A DNA stretch of 64,000 bases from Streptomyces sp. 1331.2 (GCF_900199205.1 NZ_OBMJ01000001.1:6503001-6567000), one strand, 5' to 3'. Shown: positions 1 through 8,307, counted from the first letter of the stretch. Program-made: numbers and translations. Notes: generated by a model not told the origin, from the letters alone.

Positions 1-169
1 CCCAGGCGGCGAGGTCCCCGGCGCGGGCGGCGAGGAAGGCGAGCGCGGCGACGTAGCCGATCAGGGCGAGCAGGGCCGGCAGCATCCCGAAGCCCCACCA
101 GCGGCCGTGCCGGCCCACCCACTTCTGGCCTTCGACCAGGTACTTCATCCCCGCCACAAGATCCCGCAT
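1..169 (-). CDS. EI24-domain membrane protein (N-terminal part only)
   Basis: Only the first 56 or so codons lie in the window; the gene continues past the left edge. The translation begins MRDLVAGMKYLVEGQKWV and runs through a WWGFGMLPALLALIGYVAALAFL hydrophobic stretch that would be the first membrane helix, although that string is best read in two pieces. The basic, aromatic N-terminus followed by this helix matches the actinobacterial EI24/CysZ-like family of integral membrane proteins, whose function in Streptomyces is unknown. The ATG is used because homologues begin with this MRDL segment; a GGAGG lies somewhat far upstream. The family call is an inference from a short fragment. Confidence 0.6.
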   Translation of the reverse strand, partial: MRDLVAGMKYLVEGQKWVGRHGRWWGFGMLPALLALIGYVAALAFLAARAGDLAAW

Positions 170-310
170 GGGCGATGAGCCTAGAGCCTCCGCAGCCGGA
201 ACCGTGCATTGCCGTGTTCCTGCCAGATTCGACCGGCAAGGCCGACCCCCTCCTGTCGCGCGGCTCGCCGGGCCACTCTCGGTCTTCCCCCACCTGCAAG
301 GAGGATCGTG

Positions 311-1099
311 ATGAAGCGTCAACTCGGCAGAGTCTTCAGCCTGTTGGCCGGCCTGGTGCTCGGCGCCGGCGCGCTGGTGCTGCCCGCTGCCGCCTCGCCC
401 GCGCCCTCGCCGACCGTCGTCGGCGGCACGCGGGCGGCGCAGGGCGAGTTCCCGTTCATGGTGCGGCTCTCGATGGGGTGCGGCGGCGCGCTCTACACCT
501 CGCAGATCGTGCTCACCGCCGCCCACTGCGTCGACGGCACCGGCGCCGACAGCAGCATCACCGCCACCTTCGGCGTGGTCGACCTGCGCAGCGGCAGCGC
601 GATCAAGGTGCAGTCCTCGTACGTCTACCAGTCGCCCGCCTTCACCGGTGCCGAGAACGGCGACGACTGGGCGCTGATCAAGCTGGCCTCGCCGGTGACC
701 AGCAGCCAGGTCAGCACCCTGCCGATCGCCACCACCACGGCCTACGACAAGGGCACCTTCACCATCATGGGCTGGGGCGCGGCGCGCGAGGGCGGTGCCC
801 AGCAGCGGTACCTGCTCAAGGCCGCCGTCCCGTTCGTCGACGACGCCACCTGCGCCGGCGCGTACCCGGGCCTGAACACCGCCGGCTCGCTCTGTGCGGG
901 CTACGTCGCCCAGGGCGGCGTGGACACCTGTCAGGGCGACTCCGGCGGCCCGATGGTCCGCCAGGACACGGCCGGCCGCTGGGTCCAGGTCGGCATCGTC
1001 AGCTGGGGCAACGGCTGCGCCCGCGCCGGCTACCCGGGCGTGTACACCCAGGTGAGCACCTACGCGGCGGACATCGCCGCCGCGGCCGCCGGCCTCTGA
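311..1099 (+). CDS. sprT: Secreted trypsin-like serine protease (S. griseus trypsin type)
   Basis: A 262-residue preproenzyme of the S1 chymotrypsin family. Residues 1-29 form a signal peptide ending at an Ala-rich cleavage region. A short propeptide follows, and the mature enzyme should start at V36 in VVGGTRAAQGEFPFMVRLS, nearly identical to Streptomyces griseus trypsin. The catalytic triad is visible as H72 (TAAHC), D119 (DDWALIKLA) and S211 (GDSGGP). D205, six residues before the serine, supplies the Lys/Arg-specific S1 pocket. Three cysteine pairs are conserved. The ATG is chosen because AAGGAGG ends six bases before it. The gene stands alone and is followed by a strong hairpin. The protein should act outside the cell in protein degradation or protease-cascade processing. 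Confidence 0.95.
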   Translation: MKRQLGRVFSLLAGLVLGAGALVLPAAASPAPSPTVVGGTRAAQGEFPFMVRLSMGCGGALYTSQIVLTAAHCVDGTGADSSITATFGVVDLRSGSAIKVQSSYVYQSPAFTGAENGDDWALIKLASPVTSSQVSTLPIATTTAYDKGTFTIMGWGAAREGGAQQRYLLKAAVPFVDDATCAGAYPGLNTAGSLCAGYVAQGGVDTCQGDSGGPMVRQDTAGRWVQVGIVSWGNGCARAGYPGVYTQVSTYAADIAAAAAGL

Positions 1100-1115
1100 G
1101 CGCCTGACCCTGGTA

Positions 1116-1161
1116 CGGCAGGGCCGGTCACCACACCCGCAGGTGGTGGTCGGCCCTGCCG
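1116..1161 (+). terminator. Hairpin terminator after the trypsin gene
   Basis: A long inverted repeat begins 16 bases after the stop codon. Its arms CGGCAGGGCC and GGCCCTGCCG are perfect, and the stem extends inward through GTCACCAC/GTGGTGGTC with one unpaired base. No U-tract follows, as is common in actinomycetes. Confidence 0.8.
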
Positions 1162-1341
1162 CGTGTGGTGGGCGGGGCGTCGATCGGCCACTCCGTGTGG
1201 CGTGCGCCACGGCCCCGGCGGTTGGCTGGGAGCGCGCCGTCAGGATGCGCGCACCGTGAGCGAAAGGTCGCCCGGTGTGAATGCCGACGGCTTTGGAACG
1301 CGCTCGCCTCGACGAGCCGTGCACACTCCCTCTCACTCGCC

Positions 1342-1390
1342 ACAAGGAGATCCCTGATGAGAACCCCCCTGCGCCTGGGCAGCCTCGCCC
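1342..1390 (+). pseudogene. Possible remnant of a secreted-protein gene (start region only)
   Basis: An AAGGAG sequence stands nine bases before an ATG whose first codons read MRTPLRLGSLA, a typical beginning for an actinomycete signal peptide. Instead of a hydrophobic core, the frame runs within a few codons into a terminator hairpin and then antisense through the XRE regulator gene. It looks like the translation start of a lost secreted protein joined to a downstream terminator. It could equally be a chance ribosome binding site. About 260 bases between the trypsin terminator and the regulator gene hold nothing else recognisable. Confidence 0.3.
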
Positions 1391-1393
1391 AGT

Positions 1394-1422
1394 GCCCGAG
1401 CAGGGCCCCGCCCTGCCCGGGC
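1394..1422 (-). terminator. Hairpin terminator after the XRE regulator
   Basis: Thirteen-base arms GCCCGAGCAGGGC and GCCCTGCCCGGGC with one mismatch and a CCC loop start two bases past the stop codon of the minus-strand gene. Confidence 0.75.
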
Positions 1423-1424
1423 CT

Positions 1425-2618
1425 TCAGCTGCGCAGCCACTCCCGGGCGCGGCGCTGTTCGCGGGCGATCCGGCCGGTGGTGCCCGGGGGCAGGCGGGCG
1501 AGCAGGGCGGCCGCGGCGTCGGGGTGCCCGGCGTGGGCGTGGGCTCCGGCGAGACGGGCGGTGACCAGGGTGTGGTCGCGCGGGTGGGCGGCCGGGTCGA
1601 GCAGGGCCAGGGCGGCCTCCAGCCGGGCCGCGGCGGTGCGGGCGTGGGCGGGGCGGCCGGTGTGGACGGCGAGGTCCCGGTGGCAGGTGCCGTGGGCGAC
1701 GGCCAGGACCAGGTCGGCGCGCGCCGACCAGGGCGTGGGTCCGTCGGAGTGCCGGGCGGCCTCGGTCAGCCGGTGGGCGTCCGCGAGCGCCTGGCGCACC
1801 TGCGGTGCTTCGCCGACCAGCGCGTGGGCGTGGGCCTTGGCGACGGCGGCCCAGGCCCGGAGTTCGGGCAGCGGAGGGGCGGCCGCCCGGGCGGCCTCGG
1901 CGAGGGCGAGTGCGGTGGCCGGGTCGCCGCTCCACCAGTGCAGGGTGCTCTGCCGGGCGAGCAGTGCGGCCGTGGTGGCCCGGTCGCCGGTCGCGTGCGC
2001 CCACTCCAGCCCGGTGGCGTACCAGCTGAGGGCGCGGGCGCAGCGGTCGCCCTCGAAGTGGGCCCAGCCGGCGAGTTCGGCGTACTGGGCGGCGAGCGAG
2101 CGGACGGCGGCGAGGCTGGTGCGCGGCGCGGTGTGCTGCCAGCCGGCCAGCGTGCGGGCGTGGTGCTCCAGGACGGCGGTCAGCTCCTCGCCGCCGATCC
2201 GGCAGGCGGCGGCGCGGTAGCCGGTGAGCAGGTGGGCGAGCACCTCGACGGTGGCCGCGTCCGGTGGGGCGGCGTCGGCGGCGAGCGGCGGCCGGGTGGC
2301 GGCGGCGAGTTCGTCGAGGCGTTCGCGCTCCTGCCGGACGGTCTGCCACAGTGCGGCCAGCTCCCCTCCGGCCAGGAGGAGTTCGTCCGCTCGGGCGGGT
2401 AAGCCGGGCGGTGGCCAGCGGCGGGCGTTCTCCACCCGGCTGATCAGCGAGTTGTGGTAGCCGAGCAGGCGGCCGAACTCGGTCTGGCTGAGGCCGCGGG
2501 CCTCTCGCCAGTGGCGCAGCCGGCGCCCGAAGCGCAGTCGCGCGGACTCGGGTTCGGTGCGGGGCCGGGGCGGGGTGGCTGCGGGCTGGTGCGGCGTGGG
2601 GGCGGGCAGGGGCGGCAC
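1425..2618 (-). CDS. XRE-family helix-turn-helix regulator with TPR-like C-terminus
   Basis: About 397 residues. After a Pro-rich N-terminal tail, residues of the form FGRRLRHWREARGLSQTEFG form the HTH, followed by YHNSLISRVENARR as recognition helix. The remaining 300 residues are Ala/Leu-rich helical repeats with spaced W, H and Y positions, resembling the TPR-like sensor half of Streptomyces XRE regulators. The GTG start is preferred because GGGAG sits five bases upstream and a sigma-70-like promoter about 50 bases before it would give a 40-base leader. Starting further upstream would put the promoter inside the coding sequence. The ligand and targets are unknown, but a dyad over the promoter suggests autoregulation. 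The neighbour on the left is convergent and the one on the right is a permease, so no functional link is obvious. Confidence 0.8.
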   Translation of the reverse strand: MPPLPAPTPHQPAATPPRPRTEPESARLRFGRRLRHWREARGLSQTEFGRLLGYHNSLISRVENARRWPPPGLPARADELLLAGGELAALWQTVRQERERLDELAAATRPPLAADAAPPDAATVEVLAHLLTGYRAAACRIGGEELTAVLEHHARTLAGWQHTAPRTSLAAVRSLAAQYAELAGWAHFEGDRCARALSWYATGLEWAHATGDRATTAALLARQSTLHWWSGDPATALALAEAARAAAPPLPELRAWAAVAKAHAHALVGEAPQVRQALADAHRLTEAARHSDGPTPWSARADLVLAVAHGTCHRDLAVHTGRPAHARTAAARLEAALALLDPAAHPRDHTLVTARLAGAHAHAGHPDAAAALLARLPPGTTGRIAREQRRAREWLRS

Positions 2619-2665
2619 GGGATCTCCCGGAGGGCTGGGGGACGCTCGTGGGGGAGCGCCATGCC

Positions 2666-2695
2666 CAGGTATCCCCCTTGACGTGCCTTGGTCAA
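2666..2695 (-). promoter_or_regulatory. Promoter and dyad operator of the XRE gene
   Basis: Read on the minus strand, TTGACC and TACCTG are separated by 18 bases. The -35 hexamer sits inside a perfect TTGAC-N8-GTCAA inverted repeat (2678-2695), a plausible dimer site for the regulator itself. This is inferred from sequence only. Confidence 0.5.
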
Positions 2696-2791
2696 ACGAG
2701 GGTGCGCCGACCTCCTGCCGGTGCCCTGTTGCCGGTGCGCCGCTCGGCCGGGCGGTGGGCGCGGGCGGTGGCACGGCCCCGGAGAACGGCA

Positions 2792-2829
2792 CCGGGCCCG
2801 GGAGCCTCCGCAACGGCTCCCGGGCCCGG
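2792..2829 (-). terminator. Hairpin terminator after the amino-acid permease
   Basis: A perfect 15-bp stem (CCGGGCCCGGGAGCC with its complement) and an eight-base loop lie 23 bases beyond the permease stop codon. Confidence 0.85.
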
Positions 2830-2852
2830 CGTCTGCGAGCGGATCGGACGGG

Positions 2853-4292
2853 TCAGGAGCCCGCCGCCACCGCGGCCCGCCGCCGGCGGCCCACCACGGC
2901 CGAGGCCGCGAGCACGATCGCCGCGGCGACCAGCGACAGGTACATCTGCTTGCGCCCGTCGGCGTCCGTGAACATGTACGCCATGACGAACCCGATCATG
3001 CCCATCGCGGTCCAGGTCAGGTACGGGTACAGCCACATCTTGACGGTGTGCCGCTCGGGCATCTCCCGCTCGATGATCTTGCGCATCCGCAGCTGGGTGG
3101 CGCAGATCACCAGCCAGACGAACAGCGCGACCGCGCCGGAGGAGTTGAGCAGGAAGGCGAAGACGGTGTCCGGCGAGGTGTAGTTGAAGAAGACCGCGAC
3201 GAAGCCGAAGACCACCGAGGAGAGGATGGCCACCCGCGGCACGCCGCGCTCGGTCACCTTGGCGAAGGCCTTCGGGGCGTCGCCGCGCTGGCCGAGCGAG
3301 AAGGCCATCCGGGAGGCCGTGTACATCCCGGAGTTGAGGCAGGACAGGACGGCCGTCAGCACGATGACGTCCATCACCTGGCCGGCGCCCGGGATGCCGA
3401 TGTGGTCCAGCACCGCCACGTACGGGCTGGCCTTGACCTCGGCCGAGTCCCACGGCAGCAGGGTGACCACGAGCAGGATCGAGCCCAGGTAGAAGATTCC
3501 GATGCGCCAGATCACGCTGTTGGTCGCCTTGGTGACCGCCTTCTGCGGGTCCTCCGACTCGCCGGCCGCCAGGGTGACGATCTCGCTGCCCATGAAGGCG
3601 AAGACCACGGTCAGCATGCCGGTGAACACCGCGCCCACGCCGTGCGGCAGAAAGCCGCCGTGGCCGGTCAGGTTGCTGGCGCCGACCGCGTGGGTGCCGG
3701 GCAGCAGGCCGAAGGCGGCCAGCGTGCCGATCACCAGGAACGCGGCGATCGCGACCACCTTGATCCCGGCGAACCAGAACTCGAACTCGCCGTAGGAGGC
3801 CACCGAGAACAGGTTGGTGGAGGTCAGCACCGCCATCACGATCAGTGCCCAGCCCCACTGCGGTACGCCGGGCACCCACTGGTTGAGGATCTTCGCGCCG
3901 GCCGTCGCCTCGACCGCGAGCACCACGACCCAGAAGAACCAGTACAGCCAGCCGATGGTGAACCCGGCCCAGCGGCCCAGCGCGCGGTCCGCGTACGCCG
4001 AGAACGAGCCGCTCTGCGGGTCGGCCGCGGCCATCTCGCCGAGCATCCGCATCACCAGCACGACCAGCGCGCCGGCCAGTGCGTAGGACAGCAGGATGCC
4101 GGGGCCGGTGGACGCGATGCCCGCGCCGGAGCCGACGAAGAGGCCGGCGCCGATCACGCCGCCGATGGCGATCATCGACAGGTGGCGGTTCTTGAGCCCG
4201 GCCTTCAGGTGGCCGTCGCCACCGTGCCCGTGCGGCCCCGCCTGGTGGGGGACCTGGGCGGTTGCCGTCGGCTTCGTGGTGTTCGCACTCAT
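2853..4292 (-). CDS. gabP: GABA-permease-type amino-acid transporter (APC superfamily)
   Basis: 479 residues with a hydrophilic 35-residue N-terminus and about 12 membrane segments, the usual size for the family. The first helix carries the APC signature GGVIGAGLFVGSGAGI. The segment ADPQSGSFSAYADRALG followed by a Trp-rich helix is characteristic of the GABA/aromatic amino-acid permease branch, which imports amino acids by proton symport. The name gabP is an inference from this resemblance; substrate cannot be read from sequence. A semialdehyde dehydrogenase that could act on GABA lies 2 kb away but is not in the same operon. The 230-base upstream region is less G+C-rich than its surroundings and probably holds the promoter. 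Confidence 0.85.
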   Translation of the reverse strand: MSANTTKPTATAQVPHQAGPHGHGGDGHLKAGLKNRHLSMIAIGGVIGAGLFVGSGAGIASTGPGILLSYALAGALVVLVMRMLGEMAAADPQSGSFSAYADRALGRWAGFTIGWLYWFFWVVVLAVEATAGAKILNQWVPGVPQWGWALIVMAVLTSTNLFSVASYGEFEFWFAGIKVVAIAAFLVIGTLAAFGLLPGTHAVGASNLTGHGGFLPHGVGAVFTGMLTVVFAFMGSEIVTLAAGESEDPQKAVTKATNSVIWRIGIFYLGSILLVVTLLPWDSAEVKASPYVAVLDHIGIPGAGQVMDVIVLTAVLSCLNSGMYTASRMAFSLGQRGDAPKAFAKVTERGVPRVAILSSVVFGFVAVFFNYTSPDTVFAFLLNSSGAVALFVWLVICATQLRMRKIIEREMPERHTVKMWLYPYLTWTAMGMIGFVMAYMFTDADGRKQMYLSLVAAAIVLAASAVVGRRRRAAVAAGS

Positions 4293-4484
4293 CTAGGGGT
4301 GCCCTGTGCCTTTCCAGCGCGGCGACCCTCGGCTCGTCGCGCCACAGGGTGGGGGGACAGACCCGCGCATTGCGGTGCAACCTAACTTCTACGCCCGAGT
4401 ATCGGAACAATCCTTTGATAACTGTTCGCTCACCGGACATAAAAGCCCAGGTCAGGGCCGGTGTAATGGGGGTCGGAAAAGCTC

Positions 4485-4532
4485 AGATCTGACACATAGT
4501 CAGGTCACGGGAAGGTGTAGGAGGTCAGATCT
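4485..4532. repeat. 9-bp inverted repeat between gabP and a small gene
   Basis: AGATCTGAC and GTCAGATCT are perfect complements 30 bases apart, and an inner CTGAC-ACATA-GTCAG repeat overlaps the left arm. The right arm covers the stop codon of the small minus-strand gene. It could be a terminator for that gene or an operator ahead of the permease gene. Confidence 0.4.
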
Positions 4533-4773
4533 CGCTCACATCGAGGACGACGACCTCCGGGCGCCGCGCCGGGCGGAGTCCACTCGGGCGGGCGGCGAGT
4601 CGGCCGGCGAGCCGGGCGGCGAGGATCCGCGGGATGTCGTCCTCCCGCGAGTAGCCGGGCACCAGCGTGACCTCGTCCTCGCGCACCCGGCCGTCGCCGA
4701 ACGCGGTGTAGGTCACCCGGTACGTCGTGCGGTCCGGTGGCGGAGCGTGGCCGGGCCGGGGTGTGGCGGACAT
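4525..4773 (-). CDS. Small conserved protein of unknown function
   Basis: A protein of 82 residues (84 if the ATG two codons earlier is used). The nearer ATG is preferred because GAGGAGG is nine bases upstream of it and only three bases from the earlier one. The middle (YRVTYTAFGDGRVREDE) alternates hydrophobic and polar residues as a beta hairpin would, and the C-terminal half is helical and Arg/Ala-rich before a VVVLDVSEI strand. There is no signal peptide, membrane segment or known motif. It is divergent from ku with about 160 bases between the starts, but no function follows from that. Confidence 0.6.
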   Translation of the reverse strand: MSATPRPGHAPPPDRTTYRVTYTAFGDGRVREDEVTLVPGYSREDDIPRILAARLAGRLAARPSGLRPARRPEVVVLDVSEI

Positions 4774-4932
4774 CCGCATCGACCTCCTCGGCCCATTGTC
4801 GGCGCGGTGTGGCCGATCGGGGCAAACCAGAGCAGAGTGGGACTCTCGGGGCACTCGTCGGAGCACCCCCCGAGGGCATTCCCCGAGCGTTCTCGGCGCG
4901 GTCGGTTCCCGGCGCCGGTCAGGAGCGACCCC

Positions 4933-5949
4933 ATGCAGACCACCTGGAAGGGGACGATCAGCTTCGGGCTGGTCAGCATCCCCGTCCACCTCTACTCCGC
5001 GACGCAGGAGCACGACGTCCCGCTGCACCAGGTGCACGCCAAGGACGGCGGCCGGGTGCGGATGAAGCGGTACTGCGAGCGGGAGGAGAAGGAGGTCCCG
5101 TACGCGGAGATCGCCAAGGGTTACGAGTCCCCCGACGGGCGGACCGTCACGCTCAGCGACGAGGACCTGGCCGACCTGCCGCTGCCGAGCAAGAAGGTCA
5201 TCGACGTGCTGGCCTTCGTGGACGAGGGCGAGATCGATCCGCTGATGTTCTCCAAGGCCTACTACGTGGGCGTCGCCGACAAGGCCGCCGCCAAGCCGTA
5301 CGCCCTGCTGCGCGACGCGCTCACCGACTCCGGGCAGATCGCCGTCACCAAGATCGCGCTGCGCACCCGGGAGTCCCCCGCGGTGCTGCGGGTGCACGAC
5401 AACACGCTGGTGCTGCAGACCTGCATCTGGCCCGACGAGGTCCGCCCGGCGGCCGGGATCGCACCCGAGGAGGGTGTCACCGTCCGGCCGCAGGAGCTCA
5501 AGATGGCGCGGTCGCTGATGGACACCCTCTCCGAGGACTTCGACCTGTCCCAGCTGCACGACGACTACCAGCAGGCGCTGCAACAGGTGATCACGGCGCG
5601 GCTGGAGGGCGTGGAGATCCCGCACGAGGAGGAGGCGGGCGAGGCCCCGGACAACGTCATCGACCTGATGGAGGCGCTGCGCAGCAGCCTCAAGCAGGCC
5701 AAGGGCGGGCCCAAGGGCGGGCGCGGTCCGGCCGGGGCGGCGGAGGCGGAACCCGAGGCGGAACCGGAGGAGGAGCCCGCGCCGCGCAAGCGCGCCCCCG
5801 CGAAGAAGACCGCCGCGGCCGCGAAGAAGACCGCCGCGAAGAAGACGTCGGAGGCGAAGACGCCGGCGAAGGGGTCGGCGACCAAGACGGCCTCCGCGGC
5901 GAAGAAGACCACGAGCCGGAAGTCCGCGGCTCCCCGCAAGGCCTCCTGA
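4933..5949 (+). CDS. ku: Non-homologous end-joining protein Ku
   Basis: 338 residues. It begins MQTTWKGTISFGLVSIPVHLY, the hallmark of bacterial Ku, and the core domain of about 260 residues continues through YCEREEKEVPYAEIAKGYE and the end segment VIDLMEALRSSLKQAKG. Bacterial Ku homodimers ring DNA ends and recruit LigD for end joining. The last 70 residues form a tail rich in Lys, Ala and Thr (repeated AKKTAA) after an acidic stretch, like histone H1. Such tails in actinobacterial Ku bind DNA on their own. AGGAG precedes the ATG by seven bases. No ligD is in this window; the next gene is a small membrane protein. Confidence 0.95.
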   Translation: MQTTWKGTISFGLVSIPVHLYSATQEHDVPLHQVHAKDGGRVRMKRYCEREEKEVPYAEIAKGYESPDGRTVTLSDEDLADLPLPSKKVIDVLAFVDEGEIDPLMFSKAYYVGVADKAAAKPYALLRDALTDSGQIAVTKIALRTRESPAVLRVHDNTLVLQTCIWPDEVRPAAGIAPEEGVTVRPQELKMARSLMDTLSEDFDLSQLHDDYQQALQQVITARLEGVEIPHEEEAGEAPDNVIDLMEALRSSLKQAKGGPKGGRGPAGAAEAEPEAEPEEEPAPRKRAPAKKTAAAAKKTAAKKTSEAKTPAKGSATKTASAAKKTTSRKSAAPRKAS

Positions 5950-6000
5950 CCCGTCCCTGGGCCAGGCCTTCCCTCCCGTCCAGCATTGGAGGCGATCCCG

Positions 6001-6282
6001 ATGGACCTGCTGACCTACAAGGAAGTCGAATCCCGCCCCGAAGCCCAGCGCAACCAGAGCTTCGGGCACCGGGCCTGGGTCTGGCTGCTCACCCTCAGCC
6101 CGACCGTGGTGACGATCATGGTCGCGCTCTCGGTCGGCCTGGGCATGGTCGCCGTCCAGGTGAGCCAGCTGTGGGTGCTGGTCGTGCTGGCGATCTTCTG
6201 GGGGCTGACGGTCGTCGCCATGGGCGGCGTGCTCGCCCGCTGGATGACGCCCGGCCAGGGCAGGCACCGGATGGCGGCCTGA
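6001..6282 (+). CDS. Small two-helix membrane protein
   Basis: 93 residues with a polar N-terminus followed by two hydrophobic segments (about residues 28-50 and 56-78) and a short basic tail. GGAGG eight bases before the ATG makes this start more likely than the TTG five codons earlier. It sits 51 bases downstream of ku in the same direction and may be cotranscribed. No family is recognised and no function is proposed. Confidence 0.7.
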   Translation: MDLLTYKEVESRPEAQRNQSFGHRAWVWLLTLSPTVVTIMVALSVGLGMVAVQVSQLWVLVVLAIFWGLTVVAMGGVLARWMTPGQGRHRMAA

Positions 6283-6330
6283 CCCGGCCGGGCGTTCCCG
6301 AAGCGGCCGGAGGGCGGGGTCCGGGACGAC

Positions 6331-7719
6331 TCAGCCGATCCACACCGTGGTGACGTTGCAGAACTCCCGGATCCCGTGCCCGGACAGCTCCCGCCCGAAG
6401 CCGGAGCGCTTGACGCCGCCGAACGGCAGCGCCGGGTGGGAGGCGGTCATCCCGTTGAAGAACACCCCGCCGGCCTGGATGTCGCGCACGAAGCGCTCCT
6501 GTTCGGCCCCGTCGGTCGTCCAGACGTTGGCGCTGAGGCCGAACGGGGTGTCGTTGGCGACCGCGACGGCCTCGTCCAGGTCGGCGACCCGGTAGACGGT
6601 GGCGACCGGGCCGAAGGTCTCCTCCTGGTGGATCCGCATCGCCGGGGTGATGCCGGTCAGCACCGTCGGCTCGTAGAACCAGCCGCTGTCCCAGCCCTCC
6701 GGGCGCCCGCCGCCGCACTCCACCCGGGCGCCGTGCGTCCGGGCGTCCTCGACCAGCTCCTCCAGGTCGTCCCGGCCCTGGCGGCTGGCCAGCGGGCCCA
6801 CGTCGGTGGCCTCGTCCATCGGATCGCCGACCCGCAGCGCCTGCATCGCCGCGGTGAAGCCGGCGGTGAAGCGGTCGTAGACGTCGGTGTGCACGATGAA
6901 GCGCTTGGCGGCGATGCAGGACTGGCCGTTGTTCTGCACCCGGGCCCGGACGGCCGTGCGCACCGCCGCGTCCAGGTCGGCGCTCGGCAGGACGACGAAC
7001 GGGTCGCTGCCGCCCAGCTCCAGCACGGCCTTCTTGACCTCGTCCGCCGCGGTGGCCGCGACCGCCCGCCCGGCCGGCTCGCTGCCGGTGAGGGTGACGG
7101 CGGCGACCCGGCGGTCCCGGATCACGCCCTCGACCGCGCCCGAGCCGATCAGCAGGGTCTGGAAGCAGCCCTCCGGGAAGCCGGCCCGCCGGAACAGCTC
7201 CTCGATCGCCACCGCCGTGCGCGGCACGTTGGACGCGTGCTTGAGCAGGCCGACGTTGCCCGCCATCAGGGCCGGTGCGGCGAACCGGATCACCTGCCAG
7301 AACGGGAAGTTCCACGGCATCACGGCCAGCACCGGTCCGATCGGGCGGTAGCGGACGTAAGCCCGGGCGGCCCCGGAGTCGGCGACGTCGGCCGGGGCCG
7401 GCTGCTCGTCGGCCAGCAGCGCCTCGGCGTTCTCGGCGTACCAGCGCATCGCCTTCGCGCACTTGGCGGCCTCGGCCCGGGAGGCGGCGAGCGGCTTGCC
7501 CATCTCCTCCGTCATGGTGCGGGCGACCGCCTCCAGGTCCTGGTCCAGCAGGTCGGCCGCGGCGAGCATCAGTCCGGCGCGGACCGGGAACGGCGTGCTG
7601 CGATAGCTGTGGAAGGCGGCCTCGGCGCGGGCCAACCGCTGTTCGATCCCGGCCGCGTCGAGCGGTTCGAAGGTCTGCAGGGTCTCGCCGGTCGCGGGGT
7701 TGACGCTGGCGATGGGCAT
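6331..7719 (-). CDS. gabD: NAD(P)-dependent succinate-semialdehyde-type dehydrogenase
   Basis: 462 residues of the aldehyde dehydrogenase superfamily. The N-terminus MPIASVNPATGETLQTFE, the cofactor region MPWNFPFWQVIRFAAPALMAGN, the general-base segment LELGGSDPF and the catalytic Cys in NNGQSCIAAKRF are all present, as is the EETFGP motif. Length and the PFGGVKRSGFGRELS end match the short GabD/succinate-semialdehyde dehydrogenase branch, which oxidises succinate semialdehyde to succinate. The ATG is used because the family starts with this I-x-x-x-NPATGE segment and a GGGAG lies upstream. It converges with the small membrane protein gene. A GABA-type permease is nearby, which fits but does not prove a GABA role. 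Confidence 0.88.
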   Translation of the reverse strand: MPIASVNPATGETLQTFEPLDAAGIEQRLARAEAAFHSYRSTPFPVRAGLMLAAADLLDQDLEAVARTMTEEMGKPLAASRAEAAKCAKAMRWYAENAEALLADEQPAPADVADSGAARAYVRYRPIGPVLAVMPWNFPFWQVIRFAAPALMAGNVGLLKHASNVPRTAVAIEELFRRAGFPEGCFQTLLIGSGAVEGVIRDRRVAAVTLTGSEPAGRAVAATAADEVKKAVLELGGSDPFVVLPSADLDAAVRTAVRARVQNNGQSCIAAKRFIVHTDVYDRFTAGFTAAMQALRVGDPMDEATDVGPLASRQGRDDLEELVEDARTHGARVECGGGRPEGWDSGWFYEPTVLTGITPAMRIHQEETFGPVATVYRVADLDEAVAVANDTPFGLSANVWTTDGAEQERFVRDIQAGGVFFNGMTASHPALPFGGVKRSGFGRELSGHGIREFCNVTTVWIG

Positions 7720-7883
7720 GCGGGGCTCCCGAGGGGGTCTGGGTCCGGTGCGTCTGCCCTCACACCCTCCCCGACGGCCCGGCTCCGGGCACGCCACGGC
7801 GCGCCCGGCGTGTCCCGCCGGGTGCGCGGACGGGGCCGGTCACTCCGGCGGGCGGCGCCGGTCACATCGGCGGACGGGGCCGG

Positions 7884-8165
7884 TCACTCCGGCAGTGACT
7901 CCACCCGGGCCGCCGCCTCCCTGGCCCGGGCACCGGCCCTGGTCCTGGCCGCGGTGACCTGCCGGTTGGGGAAGCGGTGCAGGTACTCGGCCTCCAGCTC
8001 CCCGGTGCGCAGCGTGTGCCGTTTCAGCGCGTCCTCCGAGCCGTACAGGAAGGTCTCGTGGCGCGTGCGGTGCAACTGCTCCAGCTCGTGCAGGAGCGTG
8101 TCGTTGCCCAGGGCGTGCGGGGAGATGCCCGCGGGCCGGATGTGCGGGTCGTCGGCGTGCCGCAT
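7884..8165 (-). CDS. DUF6158-family small protein
   Basis: 93 residues. The segment LLHELEQLHRTRHETFLYGSEDALKRHTLRTGELEAEYLHRFP is the conserved helical core that I associate with DUF6158, a family of small cytosolic actinobacterial proteins of unknown role; that string is cited here by its ends, LLHELEQLHRTRHE and ELEAEYLHRFP. A GAGGAGG seven bases before the ATG fixes the start. It is divergent from the arsR-type gene and shares its upstream region of about 150 bases. Confidence 0.7.
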   Translation of the reverse strand: MRHADDPHIRPAGISPHALGNDTLLHELEQLHRTRHETFLYGSEDALKRHTLRTGELEAEYLHRFPNRQVTAARTRAGARAREAAARVESLPE

Positions 8166-8261
8166 CTCGGTGCCTCCTCGGCGGAAGTCCCCTCCTACAG
8201 GGTGCCCGCCGACCGCCGCCGGTGCACCCGTTCGATCCCGGGGCGGGTGGTGCGGATGTAT

Positions 8262-8307
8262 CAACAAGGAGAGTTGTAAAAGGAATATCGTACAAGAGAT
8301 CTTGTTG
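8262..8307. promoter_or_regulatory. Putative operator of the ArsR-family regulator
   Basis: An A+T-rich stretch directly before the regulator gene. It contains a perfect 6-2-6 palindrome, ACAAGA-GA-TCTTGT (8292-8305), and a wider pair CAACAAG (8262-8268) and CTTGTTG (8301-8307). Imperfect A/T-rich dyads near the start codon are typical of ArsR-type autoregulation. Confidence 0.55.

Noticed and set aside
2853..7719. A GABA catabolic operon (permease plus semialdehyde dehydrogenase)
   Set aside because: Ku, two small genes and separate terminators lie between; no GABA aminotransferase is present. They may share a pathway but not an operon.
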